A stretch of 5,464 nt of DNA from Pseudomonadota bacterium. Its GTDB lineage: Bacteria; Pseudomonadota; Alphaproteobacteria; Rhizobiales; Xanthobacteraceae. This document shows, in pieces, positions 1-5,087 of this stretch (position 1 is its first letter; every line of letters begins with the position of its first letter). The notes below the pieces were generated by a model, which saw only the letters and a program-made list of their open reading frames with translations, was not told the DNA's origin and did no database searches. A program made the translations under genes and the position numbers. The stretch lies in assembly GCA_023431725.1 (NCBI GenBank), contig JAEYVN010000063.1, positions 1 through 5,464 of the forward strand, given 5' to 3'.

Positions 1-102
1 GCCGTGTTGATCCGGCCCGATGGACATGTCGCCTGGGTGGGCGATCATCACGCCTTGGGCCTTGTTGACACACTGACAACATGGTTCGGCCCGCCTCGCT
101 GA
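1..102 (+). CDS. C-terminal end of a probable FAD-dependent aromatic hydroxylase (5' truncated)
   Basis: An open frame enters at base 1 and ends with TGA at 100-102, leaving 33 residues. The visible motif LIRPDGHVAWVG resembles the conserved C-terminal end of class A flavoprotein monooxygenases of the phenol/3-(3-hydroxyphenyl)propionate hydroxylase type (the FAD_binding_3 family), where an 'RPDG.VAW' strand closes the protein. These enzymes use NAD(P)H and O2 to hydroxylate an aromatic ring in the cytoplasm. It does not look like the C-terminus of 4-hydroxybenzoate hydroxylase (PobA), so a direct supply of protocatechuate to the pca genes cannot be claimed. The acetyltransferase gene follows in the same reading frame after 27 bases, so the two may be co-transcribed. 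The FAD and substrate domains are outside the window, so the family call rests on one short motif. Confidence 0.6.
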   Translation, partial: AVLIRPDGHVAWVGDHHALGLVDTLTTWFGPPR

Positions 103-115
103 GGCGTCGTACACC

Positions 116-120
116 AGAGG
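116..120 (+). promoter_or_regulatory. Ribosome binding site supporting a TTG start
   Basis: AGAGG lies 9 bases upstream of the TTG at 130, a normal Shine-Dalgarno distance. It is 21 bases from the next in-frame ATG at 142, which is too far. This favours the TTG start for the acetyltransferase. Confidence 0.55.
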
Positions 121-129
121 CCACGACCG

Positions 130-681
130 TTGAAACAGAAGATGCTCGCAGGCGAATTGTATCGCGCCGACGATCCCGAGATTCAGGCCGATCAGGCCGC
201 GGCGCGCGCGTGGATGGTTCGCTACAATGCTTCGCTTGGCCAATCCGACGACGCGCGCCGGTTGCTGCTGCGCGAACGCCTGCGCGCGGTTGGCGACGGC
301 GCCGTGATCCGTCCGCCGTTCCACTGCGACTACGGCTTCAACATCGCGCTCGGCAAAGGCGTGTTCCTCAACTTCGATTGCGTCATTCTCGATGTGGTGC
401 AGGTGACGATCGGCGACGGCACGCAGATCGGTCCGGCGGTGCAGATCTATACCGCCGACCATCCGCGCGATGCCGAACTGCGCCGCGCCGGCTGGGAATT
501 CGGCCGGCCGGTGAGCATTGGTCGGAATGTCTGGATCGGCGGCGGCGCGATCATTCTGCCCGGCATCAGCATCGGCGACGATGCCATCGTCGGCGCCGGC
601 AGCGTGGTGACGCGCGATGTCCCGGCCGGGGCAACGGTGGCGGGACATCCGGCGCGGCCGATGATGCAGACCAAAGGCTGA
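130..681 (+). CDS. Maltose/NodL-type sugar O-acetyltransferase (hexapeptide repeat)
   Basis: The product is 183 residues, the usual length of the maltose acetyltransferase (Maa)/galactoside acetyltransferase (LacA)/NodL family. These enzymes move an acetyl group from acetyl-CoA to a sugar hydroxyl in the cytoplasm, as trimers. The N-terminal KMLAGELY (residues 4-11) is the family's Maa-domain signature, followed by a helical cap to about residue 55. A left-handed beta-helix then follows, with hexapeptide turns such as VTIGDG, VSIGRNVWIGGG and ISIGDDAIVGAGSVV (about 58-172). The predicted catalytic histidine is His111 in TADHP. The ending AGHPAR (171-176) is also typical. A TTG start at 130 is chosen because its Shine-Dalgarno is well spaced and because homologues keep residues before the KML motif. 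The ATG at 142 would remove them. The acceptor sugar cannot be told from the sequence, and no nodulation genes are nearby to support a NodL role. Confidence 0.9.
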   Translation: MKQKMLAGELYRADDPEIQADQAAARAWMVRYNASLGQSDDARRLLLRERLRAVGDGAVIRPPFHCDYGFNIALGKGVFLNFDCVILDVVQVTIGDGTQIGPAVQIYTADHPRDAELRRAGWEFGRPVSIGRNVWIGGGAIILPGISIGDDAIVGAGSVVTRDVPAGATVAGHPARPMMQTKG

Positions 682-756
682 TGCGCGACTTACGCTTCAA
701 CCCACGTCATGCGCTATGCATCAATTCTTTTCACAACGAACGATCAAATATTTTCA

Positions 757-793
757 GTCGCCCCCGCGAAGGCGGGGGCCCATATTCCAGAGC
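757..793 (+). repeat. GC-rich palindromic intergenic repeat, copy A
   Basis: An 8-bp perfect stem (GCCCCCGC at 760-767, GCGGGGGC at 772-779) closes a GAAG loop, followed by CCCATATTCCAGAGC. The first 28 bases (757-784) are identical to 1374-1401. All 37 bases match the reverse complement of 1408-1444 with three differences. This is the compact 'CCCCGCGAARGCGGGG' kind of element that I associate with intergenic regions of Bradyrhizobium and related genomes. It lies 23 bases before the cupin start codon, so it would sit in that gene's mRNA leader if transcription starts upstream of it. The rest of the 682-816 spacer is AT-richer, and I find no convincing sigma-70 promoter in it. Confidence 0.85.
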
Positions 794-816
794 CGTAGAC
801 TGCACACGGAATAGCG

Positions 817-1299
817 ATGACGCAAAAGACCAATGCCCCGCTGGCCATTGTCGCCAAGGACGCGCCGCTGCGCACCAAGCCGTCGAATTATCCCGAACCG
901 TTCTTCAGCCGCATGGCCAAGCGTGAGAAGCGGCCTCTCGGCGATCTGTTCGGGCTGCAGAATTTCGGCGTCAACCTGACGAAGCTTGCGCCCGGCGGCG
1001 AATCCGCGCTGCTGCACCGGCACAGCAAGCAGGACGAATTCATCTACATCCTCGATGGCGAACCGACGCTCGTCACCGATCAGGGCGAGGTGCAGCTTGC
1101 TCCCGGCATGTGCGCCGGCTTTCCCGCCGCCGGCCTGGCGCATCAGCTGGTCAATCGCACCGAGCGCGACGTCGTCTATCTCGAAATCGGCGACCGCACG
1201 GCCGGCGACGAAGGCTCCTATCCGAACGACGACATCCAGGCGGTGCTGGGTCCCGATGGCAAATGGATCTTCACGCACAAGGACGGCACGCCTTACTAG
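817..1299 (+). CDS. Single-domain cupin protein of unknown function
   Basis: The product is 160 residues with one small beta-barrel cupin domain (about 45-125). Cupin motif 1 is complete: Gly61, His67, His69, Glu74 and Gly81 fit G(X)5HXH(X)4E(X)6G. Motif 2 is a close variant: Gly97, Pro103, Gly106, His109 and Asn113, with one extra residue between Pro and Gly. His67, His69, Glu74 and His109 are the expected metal ligands, so a metal-binding protein is likely. There is no DNA-binding domain, signal peptide or membrane segment, so it is probably cytoplasmic. Single-domain cupins include sugar isomerases, dioxygenases and small-molecule binders, and nothing here decides between them. The ATG at 817 has only a weak GGA six bases upstream, next to repeat copy A. 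A strong terminator follows 36 bases after the stop. It faces the pcaHG operon convergently, so co-regulation is not implied. Confidence 0.85.
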   Translation: MTQKTNAPLAIVAKDAPLRTKPSNYPEPFFSRMAKREKRPLGDLFGLQNFGVNLTKLAPGGESALLHRHSKQDEFIYILDGEPTLVTDQGEVQLAPGMCAGFPAAGLAHQLVNRTERDVVYLEIGDRTAGDEGSYPNDDIQAVLGPDGKWIFTHKDGTPY

Positions 1300-1335
1300 A
1301 GGACGCACATCCTCCCCGCCATCATCCGCATAAAG

Positions 1336-1368
1336 AAAAAGCCCCATGCGATGCATGGGGCTTTTTTT
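1336..1368 (+). terminator. Rho-independent terminator, probably bidirectional
   Basis: A perfect 9-bp stem (1341-1349 with 1353-1361) closes a three-base GAT loop and is followed by seven T's at 1362-1368. Five A's at 1336-1340 precede the stem. They extend it by A-U pairs and provide a U-tract for transcripts of the - strand. It lies 36 bases past the cupin stop and about 110 bases past the pcaG stop, so it can end both converging transcription units. Confidence 0.9.
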
Positions 1369-1373
1369 ATTTG

Positions 1374-1444
1374 GTCGCCCCCGCGAAGGCGGGGGCCCAT
1401 ACACACAGCTCTGGAATATGGGTCCCCGCTTTCGCGGGGACGAC
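1374..1444. repeat. Head-to-head pair of the GC-rich palindromic repeat, copy B
   Basis: Two 28-base arms (1374-1401 and 1417-1444) are inverted around a 15-base centre (1402-1416) and match at 25 of 28 positions. Each arm also contains its own 8-bp hairpin with a GAAG or GAAA-type loop. The left arm is identical to copy A, and the right arm plus GCTCTGGAA of the centre matches copy A in reverse complement. The unit could fold as two small hairpins or as one long one. It lies between the terminator and the 3' end of pcaG. In the - strand transcript it forms the pcaG 3' trailer. Bases 1300-1335 and 1445-1480 hold nothing else I can support. Confidence 0.85.
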
Positions 1445-1480
1445 AAAGACCGAATTCTTCAAACGCCGGACAAACTGTCG

Positions 1481-2083
1481 TCACACGTCGAAGAACACCG
1501 TTTCCTTGTCGCCCTGCATGTGGATGTCGAAGCGCCACACGTTGCCGTTCTTCTTCGCGATCAGCGTGTCGCGGCGATCGGCCGGCACCAGATTGAGGAT
1601 CGGATCGGTCGCGTTGGCCGCCTCGCCCTCGAAATACATGCGCGTGTAGACCTGACGCAGCATGCCGCGGCCGAAGATGCAGACCACGACATGCGGCGCC
1701 TGCATGGTGCCGTTCGGCCCGGCCACCTGACCCGGCTTCACCGTATCGAACGAGAACACCCCGTCCTTGTCGCAGGCAGAGCGGCCGAAGCCCTTGAACG
1801 CGGCGTTGGACAGATTGCGGCTGCCCGGCTCGTTGGAATAGCGGCCCTGCCCGTCGGCCTGCCAGATTTCCAGCATCGCGTCGGGGATCGGCAGACCGTC
1901 GCCGTCATAGATGCCGCCTTCGATGCGGATGCGATCGCCGACGACATCCGGCGTGACGAGATTGTCGCCGACGGTTTCCTTCCAGGAATATGTTCCGTCC
2001 GGATCCCACTTGGCGCGACCTTTGGGCGTCAGGCCGTACGCATAGAACGGACCGACGGTTTGCGATGGCGTGAGTTCAGACAT
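1481..2083 (-). CDS. pcaG: Protocatechuate 3,4-dioxygenase, alpha subunit
   Basis: The product is 200 residues, the usual PcaG length, and begins with the alpha-subunit signature TPSQTVGPF (residues 5-13). PcaG and PcaH assemble into the Fe(III) intradiol dioxygenase that opens protocatechuate to 3-carboxy-cis,cis-muconate. The intradiol beta-sandwich core is visible: LEIWQADGQGRY (71-82), VKPGQV (115-120) and QAPHVVVCIFGRGM (128-141). It keeps the tyrosine of GRY (Tyr82) but lacks the second tyrosine and has His-Val-Val where PcaH has His-Ile-His. It therefore cannot form the iron site itself, as expected for an alpha subunit. The ATG at 2083 shares its A with the last base of the pcaH TGA (TGATG), which argues for translational coupling. 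An in-frame TTG one codon earlier is less likely. It is the last gene of the operon in this window; no pcaB follows. Confidence 0.96.
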   Translation of the reverse strand: MSELTPSQTVGPFYAYGLTPKGRAKWDPDGTYSWKETVGDNLVTPDVVGDRIRIEGGIYDGDGLPIPDAMLEIWQADGQGRYSNEPGSRNLSNAAFKGFGRSACDKDGVFSFDTVKPGQVAGPNGTMQAPHVVVCIFGRGMLRQVYTRMYFEGEAANATDPILNLVPADRRDTLIAKKNGNVWRFDIHMQGDKETVFFDV

Positions 2084-2784
2084 CAATCCATATCCTCAGG
2101 TGTTTTATCGCGGCCGCGCAATACGATATCGAAGCGGAAGCAGAGCGCCCAATCCGGAATCGTGTTCTCGAGATCGAAGGTCGAGATCATGCGCGCACGA
2201 TCGCGCTCGTCGGTGACCGAATTGAAGATCGGGTCGAACGGGAACAGGTAATCGCCCGGGAAATACATCTGCGTCACCAGACGCGACAGGAACGAATGCC
2301 CGAACACCGAGAAGTGGATGTGGTTCGGCCGCCAGGCATTGTGATGGTTGCCCCACGGATAGGCACCCGGCTTGACGGTGATGAACTTGTAATAGCCGTT
2401 CTTGTCGGTGACGGTGCGGCCCGCGCCGGTGAAGTTCGGATCGAGCGGCGCCGGATGCTGATCGACAAGATGCACATAGCGGCCGCAGGCGTTGGCCTGC
2501 CAGAGCTCGACCAGTGAATCGGCCACCGGGCGCTTGTCTTCATCGAGCACATAACCATGCACGATGATGCGTTCGCCGAGCGGCTCGCCCTTGCCCTGCT
2601 TGGTCAGGTCGTTGTCGTTTTCCTGAATGGCATCGTGGCCATAGATCGGCCCGGTCATTTCCGACAGGGTATGCGGCATCAGGATCAGCGGCTTGGTCGG
2701 CGCGCGCTTCACCGTACTCTTGTAGTCCGGCGTCAGATGTTTCGGGTAGGCACTCAGGCCGTCCCGCGGGTAGATCAGAGACAT
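2083..2784 (-). CDS. pcaH: Protocatechuate 3,4-dioxygenase, beta (iron-binding) subunit
   Basis: The product is 233 residues, close to the usual 235-240. It is the catalytic partner of PcaG in intradiol cleavage of protocatechuate. All four expected non-haem Fe(III) ligands are present: Tyr103 (in CGRY), Tyr142 (in AYPWGN), and His155 and His157 (in RPNHIHFS). The conserved active-site arginine is Arg152. The spacing matches the known Tyr108/Tyr147/His160/His162 of the Pseudomonas putida beta subunit with a constant shift of five. The N-terminal extension with the TGPIYGH motif (44-50) is typical of PcaH. The ATG at 2784 is preceded by AAAGGAA about 8-9 bases upstream, a good ribosome binding site. 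The pcaF stop is 109 bases upstream, and pcaG overlaps its stop codon. I see no broken or unusual residues, so the enzyme should be functional. Confidence 0.97.
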   Translation of the reverse strand: MSLIYPRDGLSAYPKHLTPDYKSTVKRAPTKPLILMPHTLSEMTGPIYGHDAIQENDNDLTKQGKGEPLGERIIVHGYVLDEDKRPVADSLVELWQANACGRYVHLVDQHPAPLDPNFTGAGRTVTDKNGYYKFITVKPGAYPWGNHHNAWRPNHIHFSVFGHSFLSRLVTQMYFPGDYLFPFDPIFNSVTDERDRARMISTFDLENTIPDWALCFRFDIVLRGRDKTPEDMD

Positions 2785-2863
2785 CTTGTTCGTTCCTTTA
2801 GGCTAAGTTTCATCTGCTGTTGGCGGACCGGCTACCCTTGCAGAACGCGAACACCCGAACAGT

Positions 2864-2888
2864 CAGGGGCCGAAGATTTCGGCCCCTG
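2864..2888 (-). other. Perfect 11-bp hairpin in the pcaF-pcaH gap, no U-tract
   Basis: The arms 2864-2874 and 2878-2888 are exact reverse complements around a three-base loop. Read on the - strand, the hairpin begins 5 bases after the pcaF stop. The bases that follow on that strand are TGTTCGGG rather than a run of T's, so it is not a standard intrinsic terminator. An mRNA processing or stability element, or a partial attenuator, is possible. The remaining 2785-2863 holds the pcaH ribosome binding site and no promoter I can support. Confidence 0.7.
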
Positions 2889-2893
2889 TCGTC

Positions 2894-4102
2894 TCAGACG
2901 CGTTCGAGCGCAAGGGACACGCCCTGCCCAACACCAACACACATGGTTGCAAGCGCCTTCTTGCCACCGCGCTTTTCGAGCCCGTGTGCCGCCGTCATGG
3001 CCAGCCGCGCCCCGGACATTCCAAGCGGATGACCGAGCGCGATCGCTCCGCCATGCGGATTGACGTGCTCGGCATCGTCGGGAAGTCCGAGTTGCCGCAT
3101 GACAGCCAAGCCTTGCGACGCGAAAGCTTCATTGAGTTCGATCAAATCGAAGTCGGAAATTTTCAGGCCGAGCTTTTCCATCAGCTTGCGTGTGGACGGC
3201 ACCGGGCCGATGCCCATGATGCGCGGCGGCACGCCGGCCGATGCCATGCCCAGAATCCTGGCGCGCGGCGTCAGGCCATGCTTCTTGATGGCCGCTTCCG
3301 AGGCGAGGATCATCGCGGCGGCGCCGTCGTTCACGCCGGACGCATTGCCGGCCGTGACGGAGCCGTTCTCACGGAACGGCGTCTTCAGCTTGGCCAGCGC
3401 CTCAAGCGTCGTGTCGGCGCGGATGTGCTCGTCGGTGTCGAACACCGTCACTTCGCCTCGCTTCTTGCCGGGCACTTCGACCGGAATGATTTCTTCCGCG
3501 AAGAAACCGGCCGCCTGCGCCTTGCCGGCGCGCTGCTGTGAGCGGAACGCGAACAGGTCCTGATCCTCGCGCTTCACCTGGAAGTCCTCGGCAACATTCT
3601 CGCCGGTTTCCGGCATCGAATCGACGCCGTATTGCTTCTTCATCAGCGGATTGATGAAGCGCCAGCCGATGGTGGTGTCGAAGATCTCGGCCGAGCGCGA
3701 GAAGGCTTCCGTCGCCTTGCCCTGCACGAACGGCGCACGCGTCATCGATTCAACACCGCCGGCGATGGCGAAATCGATTTCGCCGGCGCGGATGCCGCGG
3801 GCTGCATCGCCCACGGCATTGAGGCCCGATGCGCAGAGGCGGTTGACGGTGATGCCCGGGATCGTGTCCGGCAGTCCGGCGAGCAGCAGCGCCATGCGGG
3901 CGACGTTGCGGTTGTCTTCACCGGCCTGGTTGGCGCAGCCGAAGATCACTTCGTCGAGCGCGCCCCAGTCGATATTCGGATTGCGCTTCGCCAGCGCCCT
4001 GATCGGTGCAGCGGCGAGGTCGTCGGTTCGCACTTTGGAGAGCGATCCACCATACCGGCCGATGGCAGTCCGGGCCGCATCGCACAGAAAAACGTCACGC
4101 AT
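2894..4102 (-). CDS. pcaF: Beta-ketoadipyl-CoA thiolase (3-oxoadipyl-CoA thiolase)
   Basis: The product is 402 residues, a normal length for thiolases. It catalyses the last step of the beta-ketoadipate pathway, splitting 3-oxoadipyl-CoA with CoA into succinyl-CoA and acetyl-CoA. The catalytic residues are in place: nucleophile Cys90 in NRLCASGLNAV, His358 in GGAIALGHPLGMSGAR and Cys388 in MCVGVGQG, with the NEAFA motif at 324-328. The opening DAARTAIGRYGGSL and the long internal match to the PcaF/PaaJ subfamily favour 3-oxoadipyl-CoA over acetoacetyl-CoA. The pcaIJ and pcaHG neighbours make pcaF rather than paaJ the better name. The ATG at 4102 is chosen because AAAGG lies about 10 bases upstream and homology begins there. 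The frame stays open to 4198, but those extra residues come from the GC-rich repeat. A gap of 209 bases separates it from the transferase gene, and 109 bases from pcaH. Confidence 0.95.
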   Translation of the reverse strand: MRDVFLCDAARTAIGRYGGSLSKVRTDDLAAAPIRALAKRNPNIDWGALDEVIFGCANQAGEDNRNVARMALLLAGLPDTIPGITVNRLCASGLNAVGDAARGIRAGEIDFAIAGGVESMTRAPFVQGKATEAFSRSAEIFDTTIGWRFINPLMKKQYGVDSMPETGENVAEDFQVKREDQDLFAFRSQQRAGKAQAAGFFAEEIIPVEVPGKKRGEVTVFDTDEHIRADTTLEALAKLKTPFRENGSVTAGNASGVNDGAAAMILASEAAIKKHGLTPRARILGMASAGVPPRIMGIGPVPSTRKLMEKLGLKISDFDLIELNEAFASQGLAVMRQLGLPDDAEHVNPHGGAIALGHPLGMSGARLAMTAAHGLEKRGGKKALATMCVGVGQGVSLALERV

Positions 4103-4121
4103 GATCAATCTACCTTTCTTG

Positions 4122-4269
4122 CTCCCCTCCTCCCGCGAGCGAAGCGAGTGGTGGGGAGGGGTCGGGGGTGGGGGGCCAAGGAGCGCGAAACCCTGCAAGG
4201 CCCCCCACCCCGATCTCCTTCACTTCGTTCGGTCGATCGACCCTCCCCACCGCTTCGCGGGGGGAGGGG
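4122..4269. repeat. Long G/C-rich inverted repeat in the operon gap
   Basis: This element fills most of the 209 bases between the transferase subunit B stop and pcaF. The inner arms 4165-4177 and 4199-4211 are perfect 13-base complements around a 21-base loop. The outer parts also match as imperfect complements: both contain CCCCTCC, CGCGA, GAAGCG and GTGGGGAGGG blocks. The right part (4241-4268) forms its own 12-bp hairpin with a TTC loop and one bulged A. GGTCGATCGACC at 4231-4242 is a perfect 12-base palindrome. I associate this 'CCCTCCCC..CGCTTCGCG' type with repeats dispersed between genes in Bradyrhizobium-like genomes. The remaining 4270-4311 and 4103-4121 hold only the pcaF ribosome binding site and no gene. 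Confidence 0.8.
4153..4175 (+). other. Potential G-quadruplex run inside the repeat
   Basis: Four guanine tracts of 4, 4, 5 and 6 bases are separated by only 1, 2 and 1 bases. This meets the usual G-quadruplex pattern with very short loops. It is on the + strand, the template for the pca operon. Folding is a prediction only. Confidence 0.6.
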
Positions 4270-4311
4270 AAAGACACCTCACCTTATATAGTCAGGCTCT
4301 CGCATTCCGGC

Positions 4312-5082
4312 TTACGCCGCGTCGCCGTGGGCCTTTGCAGTCCGGGCATGCAATTCGCGCAAGACGGTGAGTTCCTTCTCCGTCGGCGCGGGCGTCTCGG
4401 CGACCTTGTCCGCGAATTTCACGGTCCAGCCGGTGGCATCCTGGATCTGCTCGCGCGTCACGCCTGGATGAATCGACGTCACCGTCATCTCCCTGGTGAC
4501 CGGATCCGGCTCGAACACGCAAAGGTCGGTGACCAGCTTGGTCGGGCCCTTGGTCTTCACGCCGAGACGCTCGCGATGGTCACCGCCCTCGCCGTAGCCG
4601 AGCGAAGTGACGAAATCGAGCTTGTCGACAAACGAGCGCTTGCCCTGCGCCATGATGATGAAGATCTCACCGCATGACGTCGCGATTTCCGGCGCACCGC
4701 CGCCACCCGGCAGACGCACCTTCGGATTGTCGTAGGGGCCGACGACCGTGGTGTTGAGGTTGGCGTATTTGTCGATCTGCGCACCGCCGAGGAAGCCGAC
4801 GGTAATGCGGCCGCCCTGCAGCCAGTAGCGGAACATCTCCGGCACCGACACCGTGGTCAGCGCGGTTTCGCACAATTCGCCGTCACCGATCGACAGCGGC
4901 AGCACGGTCGGCTTGGTCGCCAGCGTGCCGGACTCGTAGATCAGCGTGATGTCCGGCGCATGGGTCAGACGCGCGAGATTGGCGGCAGCCGAGGGCATGC
5001 CGATGCCGACGAAAGTCACGTCGCTGTTCTTGAGCGCGCGCGCGGCGGCGATGGTCATCATTTCATTGGGCTTGTAATTCAT
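4312..5082 (-). CDS. pcaJ: 3-oxoadipate CoA-transferase subunit B (glutaconate CoA-transferase/CatJ type)
   Basis: The product is 256 residues and, with subunit A, moves CoA from succinyl-CoA to 3-oxoadipate ahead of PcaF. It begins NYKPNEMMTIAAARALKN and continues with FVGIGMPSAAANLARL (24-39), LIYESG (47-52), LPLSIGDGEL, RYWLQGGRI and VRLPGGGGAPEIA. This resembles CatJ of Pseudomonas knackmussii and the beta subunit of glutaconate CoA-transferase, not the shorter SCOT-like PcaJ. Glu50 in LIYESG is the likely catalytic glutamate that forms the glutamyl-CoA thioester, inferred from its position near Glu54 of the glutaconate enzyme. The ATG at 5082 has GGAG 8 bases upstream and lies 5 bases after the subunit A stop. 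The frame stays open to 5208, but that extension only reads through subunit A in another frame. The name pcaJ follows from pathway context; catJ would also fit. Confidence 0.88.
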   Translation of the reverse strand: MNYKPNEMMTIAAARALKNSDVTFVGIGMPSAAANLARLTHAPDITLIYESGTLATKPTVLPLSIGDGELCETALTTVSVPEMFRYWLQGGRITVGFLGGAQIDKYANLNTTVVGPYDNPKVRLPGGGGAPEIATSCGEIFIIMAQGKRSFVDKLDFVTSLGYGEGGDHRERLGVKTKGPTKLVTDLCVFEPDPVTREMTVTSIHPGVTREQIQDATGWTVKFADKVAETPAPTEKELTVLRELHARTAKAHGDAA

Positions 5083-5087
5083 CGCTC

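Noticed and set aside
730..751. A possible sigma-70 promoter before the cupin (TTCACA with AAATAT)
   Set aside because: The two boxes are only about 10 bases apart rather than 16-18, and no other pair with normal spacing stands out.
81..926. A 281-codon + strand frame overlapping the acetyltransferase
   Set aside because: It is arginine-rich out-of-frame translation of the acetyltransferase and runs on through the repeat into the cupin. It has no ribosome binding site or recognisable motif.
757..1444. A CRISPR array, from three similar short repeats
   Set aside because: The copies are in different orientations, irregularly spaced and separated by a gene. There is no spacer series and no cas gene.
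757..1444. A mobile element bounded by repeat copies A and B around the cupin
   Set aside because: There is no transposase or integrase and no target-site duplication. The repeat is better explained as a dispersed intergenic element.
754..1446. A 230-codon open frame on the - strand opposite the cupin gene
   Set aside because: It lies across the cupin coding region, which has full cupin motifs on the other strand. Its ends are translated palindromic repeats and the terminator, giving low-complexity ends such as GPRLRGGD. It is a product of high GC content.
1346..2251. A 301-codon open frame on the + strand opposite pcaG and part of pcaH
   Set aside because: It starts inside the terminator, runs through the repeat pair, and is antisense to two well-recognised dioxygenase genes. 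No domain is visible in it.
2785..2893. A PcaQ-type operator or separate promoter before pcaH
   Set aside because: I looked for the inverted ATAACC/GGTTA-type site known for PcaQ in rhizobia and for -35/-10 pairs on the - strand and found none.
4103..4198. N-terminal extension of pcaF to an upstream start at 4198
   Set aside because: The extra 32 residues are encoded by the G/C-rich repeat, are proline- and arginine-rich, and are not part of thiolases. The ATG at 4102 has its own ribosome binding site.
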